From positions 62,001 to 126,000 of the forward strand of contig NZ_BANT01000014.1 of the NCBI RefSeq assembly GCF_000333015.1: a stretch of DNA of 64,000 nucleotides, in the 5' to 3' direction. This document shows positions 10,054-18,485 of this stretch, in pieces. A program made the position numbers and the translations under genes. Every line of letters begins with the position of its first letter. The first letter of the stretch is position 1. The notes beneath the pieces were generated by a model. The model was not told where the DNA came from. It saw only the letters and a program-made list of their open reading frames with translations, and did no database searches. The DNA comes from Gordonia hirsuta DSM 44140 = NBRC 16056. Its GTDB lineage: Bacteria > Actinomycetota > Actinomycetes > Mycobacteriales > Mycobacteriaceae.

Positions 10054-12210
10054 TCATTTCGGCTGTGTCAGGTCGTACAACGTCACCCCGTCGATCGCGG
10101 TCGAGGTGAAGTTCGCGCTGACCCACTCACTGATCGAGGACGAGCTGCCCTCCCCGCCGGGGCCGCCCATCCGGCCACCGCCGATGAAGTAGTGGATCCT
10201 GCCCTCCCGGACGTAGTTCTGGAACTGCGCCAGCGTCGGTGAGGGGTCGGTGCCGTTGAACCCGCCGATCGGCATCACCGAGTACCCGGATTCGATCTGG
10301 TATCCCGAGGCCTCGTTGGACCCGATGGCTGCGGCGACCCAGGTGTAGCGGTCCGCATCGGTGCGTAGCACGGCGACCAATTCGGCACCGGGCGCCGAAC
10401 CGAACAGCAGTCCGCCCGCACCTCGGCCCATCCCGTAGCCGCCGGGCATGCCGTTGCCGTCGGGCCTCATGCCGTTGCCGTCGGGCCTCATGCCGTCCCC
10501 GCTCGGCCGCAGACCGCCCGGCCCCCGACCTCCGGGGGCACCGGCGCCGTCCGCGCCGCCGGGGAAGCCCGGCGGACGCTGCCGGTCGCCGTTCCCGTCG
10601 CCGCGCATACCCGGCGGTCCACCGCGCCCCGGACCGAAGCCGCTGTCGACGCGCGGACCGGCGGAGATGATCGATCCCTGAGCCGCCGAACCGAGCGTGG
10701 CGCTCGTGTAGGCGATGGGACCGCCGAGTGCGGCGAGAATCGCCGCGCCGGCGACCGCCTTGGCCGCGGCACCGCGGTGCACCACGATCAGGGCCAGGCC
10801 GGCGACGATGCCGACCACCAGGACAGTCCAGCGCAGCCAGGGCACGAAGTCGGCCGAGCGATTCAGCAGCACGAAGCCCCAGACGGCCGCGGTGATCGAG
10901 CCGGCCGCCAGCACCAGCCGCACCCACAGCCGGTCGCGTTCGGCCCAGCAGACCGCTGCCGAACCGCCGATCAGACCGGCCAGCGCCGGGGCGATCGCCG
11001 CCGTGTAGTAGCTGTGGAAGATGCCCTGCATAAAGCTGAAGACCGCCATCGTCGTCAGCATCCACAGCGCGGACATCACCAGGAAGGCCCGTCGGCGGTC
11101 GGTGCGAGGCGCCCGGCCGATCAGCACCAGCGCCGCGACCGCGAGCAGCAGCGCCGTGGGAATCAGCCAGGAGATCTGACCGCCCTGCTCGGTGTCGAAC
11201 ATCCGCCAGAAGCCGGTCTGACCCCACATCCCGCCGCCGGGTCCACCCTGTCCTGGGCCGCCCCCGAAGCCGTATCCACCCCCGAAGCCGTATCCGCCGT
11301 CGGGCATTCCGGCTCCGGAGCCGTAGCCGATTAGGCCGCCGGGAACCACCGATCCGCGCTCGTTGCCGTTGAGTCGGCCCAGGCCGTTGTAGCCCAGGGT
11401 CAGCTCCAGAATCGAGTTGTTCTGGGAGCCGCCGATGTACGGGCGCGAATCGGCCGGCCACAGTTCGACGGCGAGGATCCACCAGCCGGCGCTGACGATC
11501 AGGGCGCCCAGGGCGGCCAGCAGATGCCCCACGCGCCGCAGCCAGCGGCCCGGCGCGAACGCGAAGTAGGCGATCACCAGGGCCGGCAGAATCAGAAAGA
11601 CCTGCAGCTGTTTGGTGAGGAAACCGAAACCGACGGCCACCCCGGCCCAGAGCATCCAGTGCAGCCGGCCCGACTCGATCGCCCGCATCGTCGCCCAGGC
11701 GGCCACCAGCATCAGCAGCACCAGCAGCGCCTCGGGGTTGTTGAACCGGAACATCAGCGCGGCCACCGGGGTGGTGGCCAGCACCAGTCCGGCACCGATG
11801 CCTGCACAGTGCCCGAAGTAGCGGCGGACGATCACGTAGAGCAGCCACACCGAGGCCACGCCCATCAGGACCTGCGGCACCAGCAGTGACCATGAGTTCA
11901 GCCCGAACACCCGCACCGACAGCGCCGGAATCCACAGGGAGGCCGGCGGCTTGTCCACGGTGATCGAGTTCGCCATGTCCGACGAGCCGAAGAACCAGGC
12001 CTTCCACGACTGTGAACCCGCCTGAATGGCGGCGGTGTAGAAGGAGTTCGCCCAGCCGTTGGCCGACAGGTTCCACAGGTAGGCCGCCAGCGTGCCCAGC
12101 AGCAGCGCCGCCAGACTCAGGTACTGCAGCGGTGTCGTGCGCGGCACCGGACCGGTGACCGGATCGTCGTGCCCGGCCGGTTCCGCCGTCGTGGTGAGAG
12201 TGTTGTTCAC
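10054..12210 (-). CDS. GT39/ArnT-like membrane glycosyltransferase with Gly-rich outer domain
   Basis: The 718-residue protein has about ten to twelve membrane helices. The segment SITVDKPPASLWIPAL near residue 90 carries the DKPP motif of ArnT/PMT-type polyprenyl-phosphate-sugar transferases. Two low-complexity outside regions are rich in Gly, Met and Pro (around GGYGFGGG and GMRPDGNG), and a C-terminal domain follows. It most likely moves a sugar from a lipid carrier to an envelope acceptor. The GTG start overlaps the stop of the GT2-GtrA gene by 4 nt, so the carrier-charging and transferring enzymes are made together. Acceptor and sugar are unknown. Confidence 0.82.
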   Translation of the reverse strand: MNNTLTTTAEPAGHDDPVTGPVPRTTPLQYLSLAALLLGTLAAYLWNLSANGWANSFYTAAIQAGSQSWKAWFFGSSDMANSITVDKPPASLWIPALSVRVFGLNSWSLLVPQVLMGVASVWLLYVIVRRYFGHCAGIGAGLVLATTPVAALMFRFNNPEALLVLLMLVAAWATMRAIESGRLHWMLWAGVAVGFGFLTKQLQVFLILPALVIAYFAFAPGRWLRRVGHLLAALGALIVSAGWWILAVELWPADSRPYIGGSQNNSILELTLGYNGLGRLNGNERGSVVPGGLIGYGSGAGMPDGGYGFGGGYGFGGGPGQGGPGGGMWGQTGFWRMFDTEQGGQISWLIPTALLLAVAALVLIGRAPRTDRRRAFLVMSALWMLTTMAVFSFMQGIFHSYYTAAIAPALAGLIGGSAAVCWAERDRLWVRLVLAAGSITAAVWGFVLLNRSADFVPWLRWTVLVVGIVAGLALIVVHRGAAAKAVAGAAILAALGGPIAYTSATLGSAAQGSIISAGPRVDSGFGPGRGGPPGMRGDGNGDRQRPPGFPGGADGAGAPGGRGPGGLRPSGDGMRPDGNGMRPDGNGMPGGYGMGRGAGGLLFGSAPGAELVAVLRTDADRYTWVAAAIGSNEASGYQIESGYSVMPIGGFNGTDPSPTLAQFQNYVREGRIHYFIGGGRMGGPGGEGSSSSISEWVSANFTSTAIDGVTLYDLTQPK
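10450..10491 (+). repeat. 21-bp tandem duplication in the GT39 gene
   Basis: Two identical 21-bp units (10450-10470 and 10471-10491) encode repeated GMRPDGN in the second Gly-rich stretch. The copy number probably varies between strains. Confidence 0.85.
11261..11296 (+). repeat. 18-bp tandem duplication in the GT39 gene
   Basis: Two near-identical 18-bp units (11261-11278 and 11279-11296, one difference) encode GYGFGG repeats. Confidence 0.85.
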
Positions 12211-13490
12211 GCGATCTCCTGCTGCGCGGGGTTCTTGCGGGATCGTTTGCGTTGTACGAAGATCCACCGGAGTCCGACGAAGCGAGTGGCTGTGGCGACC
12301 AGATTGGCCACGATCAGGACGACCAGTTCCACGGTGGCACCGGCTCCGGGTGCCGCGGCGTGCAGCACCAGCAGGGAGCCCGCGGTGACCAGCCAGCCGA
12401 AGGCGAAGACACCCCAGCCGAACAGGTGGTGTCCGACCAGGCCCGTCCGGCCGCGGACACCGAAGGTGAAGCGCCGGTTGGCGGCCGTGTTGAGCACCGC
12501 GGTGATCGCCAGGGCCAGGAAGTTGGCCGCCTGCGCACCGAGATACGGCTGTAGCAGCAGGAACAGCAGGGCGAAGGCCAGCGTCGAGGCCACCCCGACG
12601 GTGGCGAAGCGGATCACCTGACCGGTCATGCCGGTGGGCACCCCGGCCAGTTCGGGACCGTCGTCGCGTTCGCGGCCGATGTTGCGGCGCAACTGCTCGA
12701 CGGGCAGGCGTCCGGCGGCCAGCGCCCAGCCGATGCGCGCGCAGCCTTTCAGATCGGCGACGGCGGTGGCGACGATGTCGACCGAGCTGTCCGGATCGTC
12801 GACCCAGTCGACGGGGACCTCGGCGATCCGCAGCCCGACCCGCTCGGCGAGCACCAGCAGTTCGGTGTCGAAGAACCAGCCGGTGTCGTGCACGTGCGGC
12901 AACAGCTGGCGGGCGACGTCGGTGCGGATCGCCTTGAAGCCGCACTGTGCGTCGGAGAAGTGCGCGCCCATGGCGACCTTGAGGATCAGGTTGTAGGAGC
13001 GGGAGATGAACTCGCGTTTGGGCCCGCGGGTGACCTGTGCCGAGCGGCTGAGCCGGGTGCCGATCGCGACATCGGAGTGCCCGGACACCAGCGGAGCGAT
13101 CAGCGGCATGAGCGCGTTCAGGTCGGTCGACAGGTCCACATCGCAGTAGGCGACGATCTGGGCGTCGCTGCGGCTCCACACCTGGTTCAGCGCCCGGCCC
13201 CGGCCCTTTAGGTCCAGGTGCACTACGCGCACCGGACAGTCCTCGCCCGATTCGGCGGCCAGCCGCCGGGCGATCTGCAGGGTGCGGTCGGTGCTGGCGT
13301 TGTCGGCGATGGTGATGCGCGCCGGATACGGAACCTGGGAGACCAGGTGGTCGTGCAGCCGGTCCACGCAGGCCGTCAGATCGTCCTCTTCGTTGTAGAC
13401 GGGGACGACGACGTCGAGCAATGGTGCAGGCCTAGCAGGTCCGTTCTGCACGGGCACCGCTGCGGGTTCGGGTCCGGTGGTGGTTGTCAT
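12207..13490 (-). CDS. GT2 polyprenyl-phosphate glycosyltransferase fused to GtrA domain
   Basis: The first 290 residues are a GT2 domain: LLDVVVPVYNEEDDLTACVD, DNASTDRT, the metal-binding CDVDLSTDL and HFSDAQCGFKAIR. The last 130 residues hold four helices of a GtrA-type domain (VIRFATVGVASTLAFALLF, AITAVLNTAANRRFTFGV). The GT2 domain should load a sugar onto polyprenyl phosphate and GtrA may help flip it across the membrane. The downstream GT39 enzyme, overlapping by 4 nt, is the likely user. The length of 427 fits this fused class. Confidence 0.88.
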   Translation of the reverse strand: MTTTTGPEPAAVPVQNGPARPAPLLDVVVPVYNEEDDLTACVDRLHDHLVSQVPYPARITIADNASTDRTLQIARRLAAESGEDCPVRVVHLDLKGRGRALNQVWSRSDAQIVAYCDVDLSTDLNALMPLIAPLVSGHSDVAIGTRLSRSAQVTRGPKREFISRSYNLILKVAMGAHFSDAQCGFKAIRTDVARQLLPHVHDTGWFFDTELLVLAERVGLRIAEVPVDWVDDPDSSVDIVATAVADLKGCARIGWALAAGRLPVEQLRRNIGRERDDGPELAGVPTGMTGQVIRFATVGVASTLAFALLFLLLQPYLGAQAANFLALAITAVLNTAANRRFTFGVRGRTGLVGHHLFGWGVFAFGWLVTAGSLLVLHAAAPGAGATVELVVLIVANLVATATRFVGLRWIFVQRKRSRKNPAQQEIA

Positions 13491-13635
13491 GCCCCGATTC
13501 TGGAATCGGCTCCTGCCGCGCTCCTGGCCTGACGCTGGACGTTTCCTGTGAGCCCCCCCCGGTCCCGGTCACGCGCTACCGGCCCTGCCCCGGCGGAACC
13601 GGCCCCGGGCCGGCCGGATTGTCACCGGGTCCCGA

Positions 13636-13641
13636 TACGTT
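13636..13641 (+). promoter_or_regulatory. Putative leaderless -10 of recQ
   Basis: TACGTT ends 6 nt before ATG 13648. Confidence 0.4.
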
Positions 13642-13647
13642 GTGTCC

Positions 13648-15759
13648 ATGACGACCACAGGAGAAGCCGGGCCGGTTCTCACCCCGGCCCAGCAGCAGGT
13701 GGCCGACCGGGTGATCACCGCACTGGCCGGCCCCGATGCCCGGTTGCGGCCCGATCAGCAGACGGCGGTCGCGGCACTGGCCTCCCCGGGCTCCCGGGCC
13801 CTGGTGGTGCAGGCCACCGGCTGGGGCAAGTCGGCGGTGTACTGGGCGGCCACGGCGGTGATCCGGGCCGCCGGCGGCGGCCCGACCCTGATCGTCTCGC
13901 CGCTGCTGTCGCTGATGCGCGATCAGGTGTCGGCGGCCGGTCGCGGCGGGCTGCGGGCGGCGACGCTGAACTCGTCGAACGTGGACGAATGGACCTCGAT
14001 CGAGCAGGACCTGGCGGCCGGGCACCTCGATGTCTTGCTGGTCTCGCCCGAGCGGCTGGCCAATCCGGGTTTCGGGCGCCGCGTGCTCGACGCGCTCGCC
14101 GGGAATCTGGGGCTGGTGGTGATCGACGAGGCCCACGCCATCTCCGACTGGGGGCACGACTTCCGCCCCGACTACCGGCGGGTCGCGCAGGTGCTGCAGC
14201 AACTGAATCCGCAGACCTCGGTGCTGGCCACCACTGCCACGGCCAATGAGCGAGTCACCGAAGACATCGCTGGCCAGCTGGGCGCGGCCACCCTGGTGCT
14301 GCGCGGGCCGCTGGCCCGCAAGTCGTTGCACCTGAACGTGATCGACGGCCTGTCCCCGATCGAGCGGTACGGCTGGGTGGCCGAGCAGCTACCGGCGCTC
14401 CCAGGTTCGGGCATCGTCTACGTCCTGACCGTCGCCGACGCCGACCGCCTGGTGACCGCGATCAAGGCGCTGCACGGCGACGACTACCCGGTGGCCGCCT
14501 ATACCGGTCAGCTGCCCGCCGACGACCGCCACCGCCTCGAGGACGACCTGCTGGCCAACCGGGTCAAAGCGTTGGTGGCGACCTCGGCGCTGGGCATGGG
14601 CTTCGACAAACCGGATCTGGGTTTCGTGGTGCACGTCGGGGCGCCACCGTCGCCGGTCTCCTACTACCAGCAGGTCGGCCGCGCCGGCCGCGCCCTGGAC
14701 GAGGCGGTGGTGGTTCTACTCGCCTCCGCGATGGACGAGTCCGTCTGGGAATACTTCGCCACCGCCACCATTCCCGACGCCCAGCGCATGGAGCGGCTGC
14801 TGGACGCACTTGCCGAGACCGACGGTCCGGCGACGGTCCCGCAGCTGGAGGCGCGCACCGGCCTGCGCCGCACTCGGGTGGAGCTGATGGTCAAGCAGTT
14901 GGCCGTCGACGGCGCCGTGGACCGGGTCCCCGACGGCTGGGTCCGGACCGGGGCGCCGTGGACGTACGACGCCGAACACTACGACGGGGTGCTGGCGGTC
15001 CGGCGGCGCGAGGCCGACATCATGCGCGCCTATATCGGCGGCCGCGCCTGCCTGATGAAGCTGCTGACCCAGGCGCTCGACGATCCGCTTGCCCAGGACT
15101 GCGGCCGATGCAGCGTCTGCCTGGCCGCATTGACCCCGGGGCTGGCCGCGACGGTGCCCGCCTCGCTCCTGCACACCGTCTCGGCCGCGCTGCGACGGCA
15201 GGCGCAGGTCCTCGAGCCGCGCAAGATGTGGCCCGGCGGAGTCTTCGGCACTCGCGGCCGGATCCCGCCCGGGCTACTCGCCGAGCCCGGGCGCGTCCTC
15301 GCCTTCGCCGAGGCTCCGCAATGGTCGGACACGCTGGCCGCGGCGCGGTCCGGCGATGCGCAAGCGCGTGAGGAACTGCTGCAGGCGGCGGTAGCGGTGC
15401 TGGCCGACTGGGGACGGGCCGGGATCCGGCCGGACCTGATCGTCGGCCTGGATCTGGGCACCGGACTGGCCACAGACCTGGCTGCGCAGCTGCGCGCGGT
15501 CGGACGCCGCTCCGGCTACGACTACCCGGTGCCGGCCGGTCCCGGGCCCGGCAGAGAGGTCAACGGGCCCACCGAGGCCGCCTACTGGCGGGATCGGCTG
15601 GGTCCGCCGCCGGCCGAGGCCGCCGACCATCCCGGTGCGAGTGTGCTGCTGGTGATCGACCAGACCTCGTCTACCTGGCCGGTGGCCCTGGCGGCGGCGG
15701 CGCTGCAGGAGGCCGGGGCCGGACCGGTGCTGCCGCTACTGATCCATCAGACGGTCTGA
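13648..15759 (+). CDS. recQ: RecQ-type ATP-dependent DNA helicase with PRTase-like tail
   Basis: A 703-residue 3'-5' helicase. It has Walker A QATGWGKS (about residues 55-62), DEAH box VIDEAHAISDWGHDFRPDYRR, ATTATAN and the motif VI region QQVGRAGRALD. A RecQ zinc-binding set follows as C-x16-C-x2-C-x2-C ending in DCGRCSVC. The last 150 residues are not usual RecQ HRDC sequence. They end with VLLVIDQTSSTWPVALAAAALQEAG, which has the layout of a phosphoribosyltransferase PRPP loop with altered key residues. ATG 13648 is preferred over GTG 13642 because TACGTT lies 6 nt before it. Confidence 0.9.
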   Translation: MTTTGEAGPVLTPAQQQVADRVITALAGPDARLRPDQQTAVAALASPGSRALVVQATGWGKSAVYWAATAVIRAAGGGPTLIVSPLLSLMRDQVSAAGRGGLRAATLNSSNVDEWTSIEQDLAAGHLDVLLVSPERLANPGFGRRVLDALAGNLGLVVIDEAHAISDWGHDFRPDYRRVAQVLQQLNPQTSVLATTATANERVTEDIAGQLGAATLVLRGPLARKSLHLNVIDGLSPIERYGWVAEQLPALPGSGIVYVLTVADADRLVTAIKALHGDDYPVAAYTGQLPADDRHRLEDDLLANRVKALVATSALGMGFDKPDLGFVVHVGAPPSPVSYYQQVGRAGRALDEAVVVLLASAMDESVWEYFATATIPDAQRMERLLDALAETDGPATVPQLEARTGLRRTRVELMVKQLAVDGAVDRVPDGWVRTGAPWTYDAEHYDGVLAVRRREADIMRAYIGGRACLMKLLTQALDDPLAQDCGRCSVCLAALTPGLAATVPASLLHTVSAALRRQAQVLEPRKMWPGGVFGTRGRIPPGLLAEPGRVLAFAEAPQWSDTLAAARSGDAQAREELLQAAVAVLADWGRAGIRPDLIVGLDLGTGLATDLAAQLRAVGRRSGYDYPVPAGPGPGREVNGPTEAAYWRDRLGPPPAEAADHPGASVLLVIDQTSSTWPVALAAAALQEAGAGPVLPLLIHQTV

Positions 15760-15788
15760 CGTCCGGTCGAAGCCTCGGCGTGCAGGAT

Positions 15789-16226
15789 TCAGCCGACGGG
15801 TTCGTCGGGCACGTTCTCCTGGTAGCCCATCGCACGCAGGGAGGCACGGATCCGGGCCGCGGACTCGTCGAGGACAGCCGGATCCGGATTCTGTTCTGCC
15901 GCACGCAGATCGAACAGCTCCTCCGACCACGCCGGGAACACGTGGATGTGCAGGTGCGGCACCTCCAGACCGGCGATCAGCAGGCCCATGCGCGGGGCGT
16001 CGTAGGCCTTCTGGATCGCCCGGCCGATCTTCTGCGAGACGTCGGTCAGGTGCGTGAACGTGGGGGTGTCGATCTGCTCCCAGTGGTCGATCTCCTTGCG
16101 CGGCACCACCAGCACGTGCCCGGGCGTCACCGGATTGATGGTGAGGAAGCTGACGCACTGACCGTCCTTCCAGATGAACCGTCCGGGCAGCTCGCCGTTG
16201 ATGATCTGGGTGAAAATCGAAGCCAT
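15789..16226 (-). CDS. HIT-family nucleotide hydrolase
   Basis: A 145-residue histidine-triad protein. EVPHLHIHVFP supplies the H-x-H-x-H core with the nucleophile histidine; the N-terminal FTQIINGELPGRFIWKD and TPGHVLVVPRKEIDHWEQ are also typical. HIT proteins cleave nucleotide phosphoramidates or dinucleotides; the substrate here is unknown. It follows the PhoR-like gene, as the HIT gene Rv0759c follows phoR in M. tuberculosis (recollection). TAGGCT ends 6 nt before ATG 16226. Confidence 0.92.
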   Translation of the reverse strand: MASIFTQIINGELPGRFIWKDGQCVSFLTINPVTPGHVLVVPRKEIDHWEQIDTPTFTHLTDVSQKIGRAIQKAYDAPRMGLLIAGLEVPHLHIHVFPAWSEELFDLRAAEQNPDPAVLDESAARIRASLRAMGYQENVPDEPVG

Positions 16227-16232
16227 GCCCTC

Positions 16233-16238
16233 AGCCTA
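16233..16238 (-). promoter_or_regulatory. Putative leaderless -10 of HIT gene
   Basis: TAGGCT ends 6 nt before ATG 16226; it overlaps the last codons of the PhoR-like gene. Confidence 0.45.
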
Positions 16239-17687
16239 GTCCGGTCGATCCAGCCGCGGGAGTACGAACCAGAACCGGGCACCGGCGCCGGGGCGGGAAG
16301 CCACGCCGACAGCGCCGTCGTGCGCAGCGATCAGCGCGGCGACGATCGACAGTCCCAGCCCGCTGCCCCCGTCGTCGCTTCCACGGTGCCGTGAAGAATC
16401 ACCGCGGTAGAAGCGTTCGAAGACCCGTTGGGCCTCGTCCTCGGACAATCCGGGCCCCTCGTCGATCACCTCGACGCGCGCCTGATCACCGTCGACGCCC
16501 ACCACCACCGTGATCGGCGTATCGGCGGGCGTGTACATGACCGCGTTGGTGAGCAGATTCCGCAACACCTGCGTCAACTGCGCGCCATCGCCTTCGACCA
16601 CCGGCCCGAAGCCGTCGGTTTCGTCGACGACGACGATCTCGCGGCCGCCGGCCGCCGCGCGGGCCGCCGCCACCGCATCGTGGACCAGCACCGGCAGTTC
16701 CACCGGCGCCTTGGCCAGCGGCCGCTGCGCGTCCAGCCGCGCCAGCATCAGCAGATCCTCGACGAGCAGACCCATTCGGTCGGCCTCCGCGGCGATCCGG
16801 GCGATGCCGTCGGCAGGATCGGGGGTCATTCCCGCGCCGATGAGCTCGGCGAAACCCTTTATCGAGGTCAGCGGTGTCCGCAGCTCGTGCGAGGCGTCGG
16901 CGATGAACCGCCGCATCCGTTCCTCCGAGGCCCGGGCCTGCTGTTCGGACGCGGCGGTCGAGGCGAAGGCGCGCTGGATCTGGCCGAGCATCGCGTTGAC
17001 CGAGTGGGCGAGGCTGGCGACTTCGGTACCCGGGCGCATCTGCGGCACCCGCTGCGCCAGGTCTCCGCCGGCGATCGCATGGGCGGTCTCCTCCACCCTC
17101 CGCAGCGGCCGCAGCGACGAGCGCACCAGCAGGTAACCGGCCACGCCGAGCACCGCTACCACCAGAAAGCCGATTCCGGTCTGCAGCCAGACCAGCCGGG
17201 ACACGGTCGCGTCGACGTCCTTGAGCGGGGTGGCCACCACGACGCTGCGGGGCCGCGCCGCACCGTCCCCGGTCGCCACCCGCTTGATCACCCGCCACTG
17301 GGGCCCGCCGTCGACCGACGAAACGGTGAGCGGGCCGGCGTTGCCGGCCGGCAGTGTGGCCAGGTCCGGAGACTCCGCGTAGTCGTTGACGACCAGGTGC
17401 TCGCTGCCCAGATCGATGTTCACATAGAAACTCGACGGTGGGCGCCGCGGCCCGGGTTCACGATCGCGGTCACGGTCGGCATCAACTGGCTCACGCATCG
17501 GACGAGCCCAGGTGCTGGTCGCCTCGACCAGACTGGCATCCACCCGGCGGATCAGGTCGGCACGCATCGCCGAAGTGACCGCCAGTCCGGAACCGGCCAG
17601 ACCCACCACCACCAACGCCAGCGTCAGTGCCACCAGAGACACCCGCAGCGGAATCCCACGGCGCGGTGCGGTGCGCGGAAGCGTCAT
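16236..17687 (-). CDS. phoR: Sensor histidine kinase, PhoR-like
   Basis: A 483-residue membrane kinase: TM1 near residues 13-38, an outside sensor domain of about 130 residues, TM2, then HAMP (RPLRRVEETAHAIAGGDLAQRV). The H-box FIADASHELRTPLTSIKGFAE and the N, G1 and G2 boxes (LRNLLTNAVMYTP, VIDEGPGLSEDEA, GSGLGLSIV) follow. Length and partner match mycobacterial PhoR (about 485 residues). It starts one base after the response regulator's stop, so the two are translated in series. In M. tuberculosis PhoPR answers acid pH and controls envelope lipids; whether the signal is the same here is inferred. Confidence 0.85.
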   Translation of the reverse strand: MTLPRTAPRRGIPLRVSLVALTLALVVVGLAGSGLAVTSAMRADLIRRVDASLVEATSTWARPMREPVDADRDRDREPGPRRPPSSFYVNIDLGSEHLVVNDYAESPDLATLPAGNAGPLTVSSVDGGPQWRVIKRVATGDGAARPRSVVVATPLKDVDATVSRLVWLQTGIGFLVVAVLGVAGYLLVRSSLRPLRRVEETAHAIAGGDLAQRVPQMRPGTEVASLAHSVNAMLGQIQRAFASTAASEQQARASEERMRRFIADASHELRTPLTSIKGFAELIGAGMTPDPADGIARIAAEADRMGLLVEDLLMLARLDAQRPLAKAPVELPVLVHDAVAAARAAAGGREIVVVDETDGFGPVVEGDGAQLTQVLRNLLTNAVMYTPADTPITVVVGVDGDQARVEVIDEGPGLSEDEAQRVFERFYRGDSSRHRGSDDGGSGLGLSIVAALIAAHDGAVGVASRPGAGARFWFVLPRLDRPD

Positions 17688-17688
17688 C

Positions 17689-18393
17689 TCAGTCCCGCGG
17701 CTCACGCATGACGTATCCGACGCCGCGCAGGGTGTGGATCAGCCGCCGGTCGCCGGTGTCGATCTTGCGGCGCAGGTAGGAGACGTACGACTCGACCACG
17801 TTCACTTCGCCGCCGAAGTCGTAGTTCCAGACGTGATCGAGGATGCGCGGCTTGGACAGCACGGTGCCGGCGTTGACCATGAAGTACCGCAGCAGGGTGA
17901 ATTCGGTGGGCGACAGCGAGACCGGCTCACCGGCCTTGAAGACCTCGTGCGTCTCGTCGTCGAGTTCCAGATCGGCGAACCGGATCCGGGTGGGCTCGGG
18001 CTGGCCGTCGCCGAATCCGCTGCGCCGCAGCAGTACCGCCAACCGGGCCACGACCTCTTCGAGGCTGAACGGCTTGGTGACGTAGTCGTCGCCGCCGATG
18101 GTCAAGCCGTTCACCTTGTCTTCCACCGAATCGCGTGCGGACAGGAACAGCGCGGGCGCCTGGCTGCCGTCGGCACGCAGGCGTTTGAGCAGACCGAACC
18201 CGTCCATACCCGGCATCATCACGTCCAGGATCACCGCGTCGGGCCGGAACGTCCGTGCCACATCGATCGCCTGGGGTCCGTCGGCGGCCGTACGCACGTC
18301 GTACCCCTGGAACTTCAGCGAGACCGACAGCAACTCCCGGATGTTCTCCTCGTCGTCGACGACCAGGACACGCGCAGCACGTTGGGCACTCAT
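17689..18393 (-). CDS. phoP: OmpR-family response regulator, PhoP-like
   Basis: The 234-residue protein has a receiver domain with RVLVVDDEENIRELLSVSL, phospho-acceptor Asp57 in VILDVMMPGMDGF and the switch lysine in DDYVTKPFSLEE. A winged-helix DNA-binding domain ends in VNVVESYVSYLRRKIDTGD. Sequence around SLSPTEFTLLRYF and GTVLSKPRILDHVW is very close to M. tuberculosis PhoP as I recall it. ATG 18393 has GGAGACC directly upstream. With the kinase and the HIT gene it keeps the order Rv0757-Rv0759c. Confidence 0.87.
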   Translation of the reverse strand: MSAQRAARVLVVDDEENIRELLSVSLKFQGYDVRTAADGPQAIDVARTFRPDAVILDVMMPGMDGFGLLKRLRADGSQAPALFLSARDSVEDKVNGLTIGGDDYVTKPFSLEEVVARLAVLLRRSGFGDGQPEPTRIRFADLELDDETHEVFKAGEPVSLSPTEFTLLRYFMVNAGTVLSKPRILDHVWNYDFGGEVNVVESYVSYLRRKIDTGDRRLIHTLRGVGYVMREPRD

Positions 18394-18485
18394 GGTCTCC
18401 AGTCTCCAACGGATCGCTGAATCGGCGCTGCGCACTGGCTGGGAGGTTGCTGTGTGCCCCGGTCGGGGCCGGGCGCAACCGTGGC

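Noticed and set aside
10450-11296. CRISPR or satellite array
   Set aside because: The tandem units are coding repeats of a Gly-rich region, with no spacers and only two copies each.
12211-13179. Extended N-terminus for the GT39 enzyme
   Set aside because: It would overlap most of the GT2-GtrA gene in another frame; the GTG at 12210 with the 4-nt overlap gives the family's normal N-terminus.
13540-13560. Poly-C run as a phase-variable tract
   Set aside because: A run of about eight C lies in the non-coding gap before recQ, outside any reading frame that it could switch.
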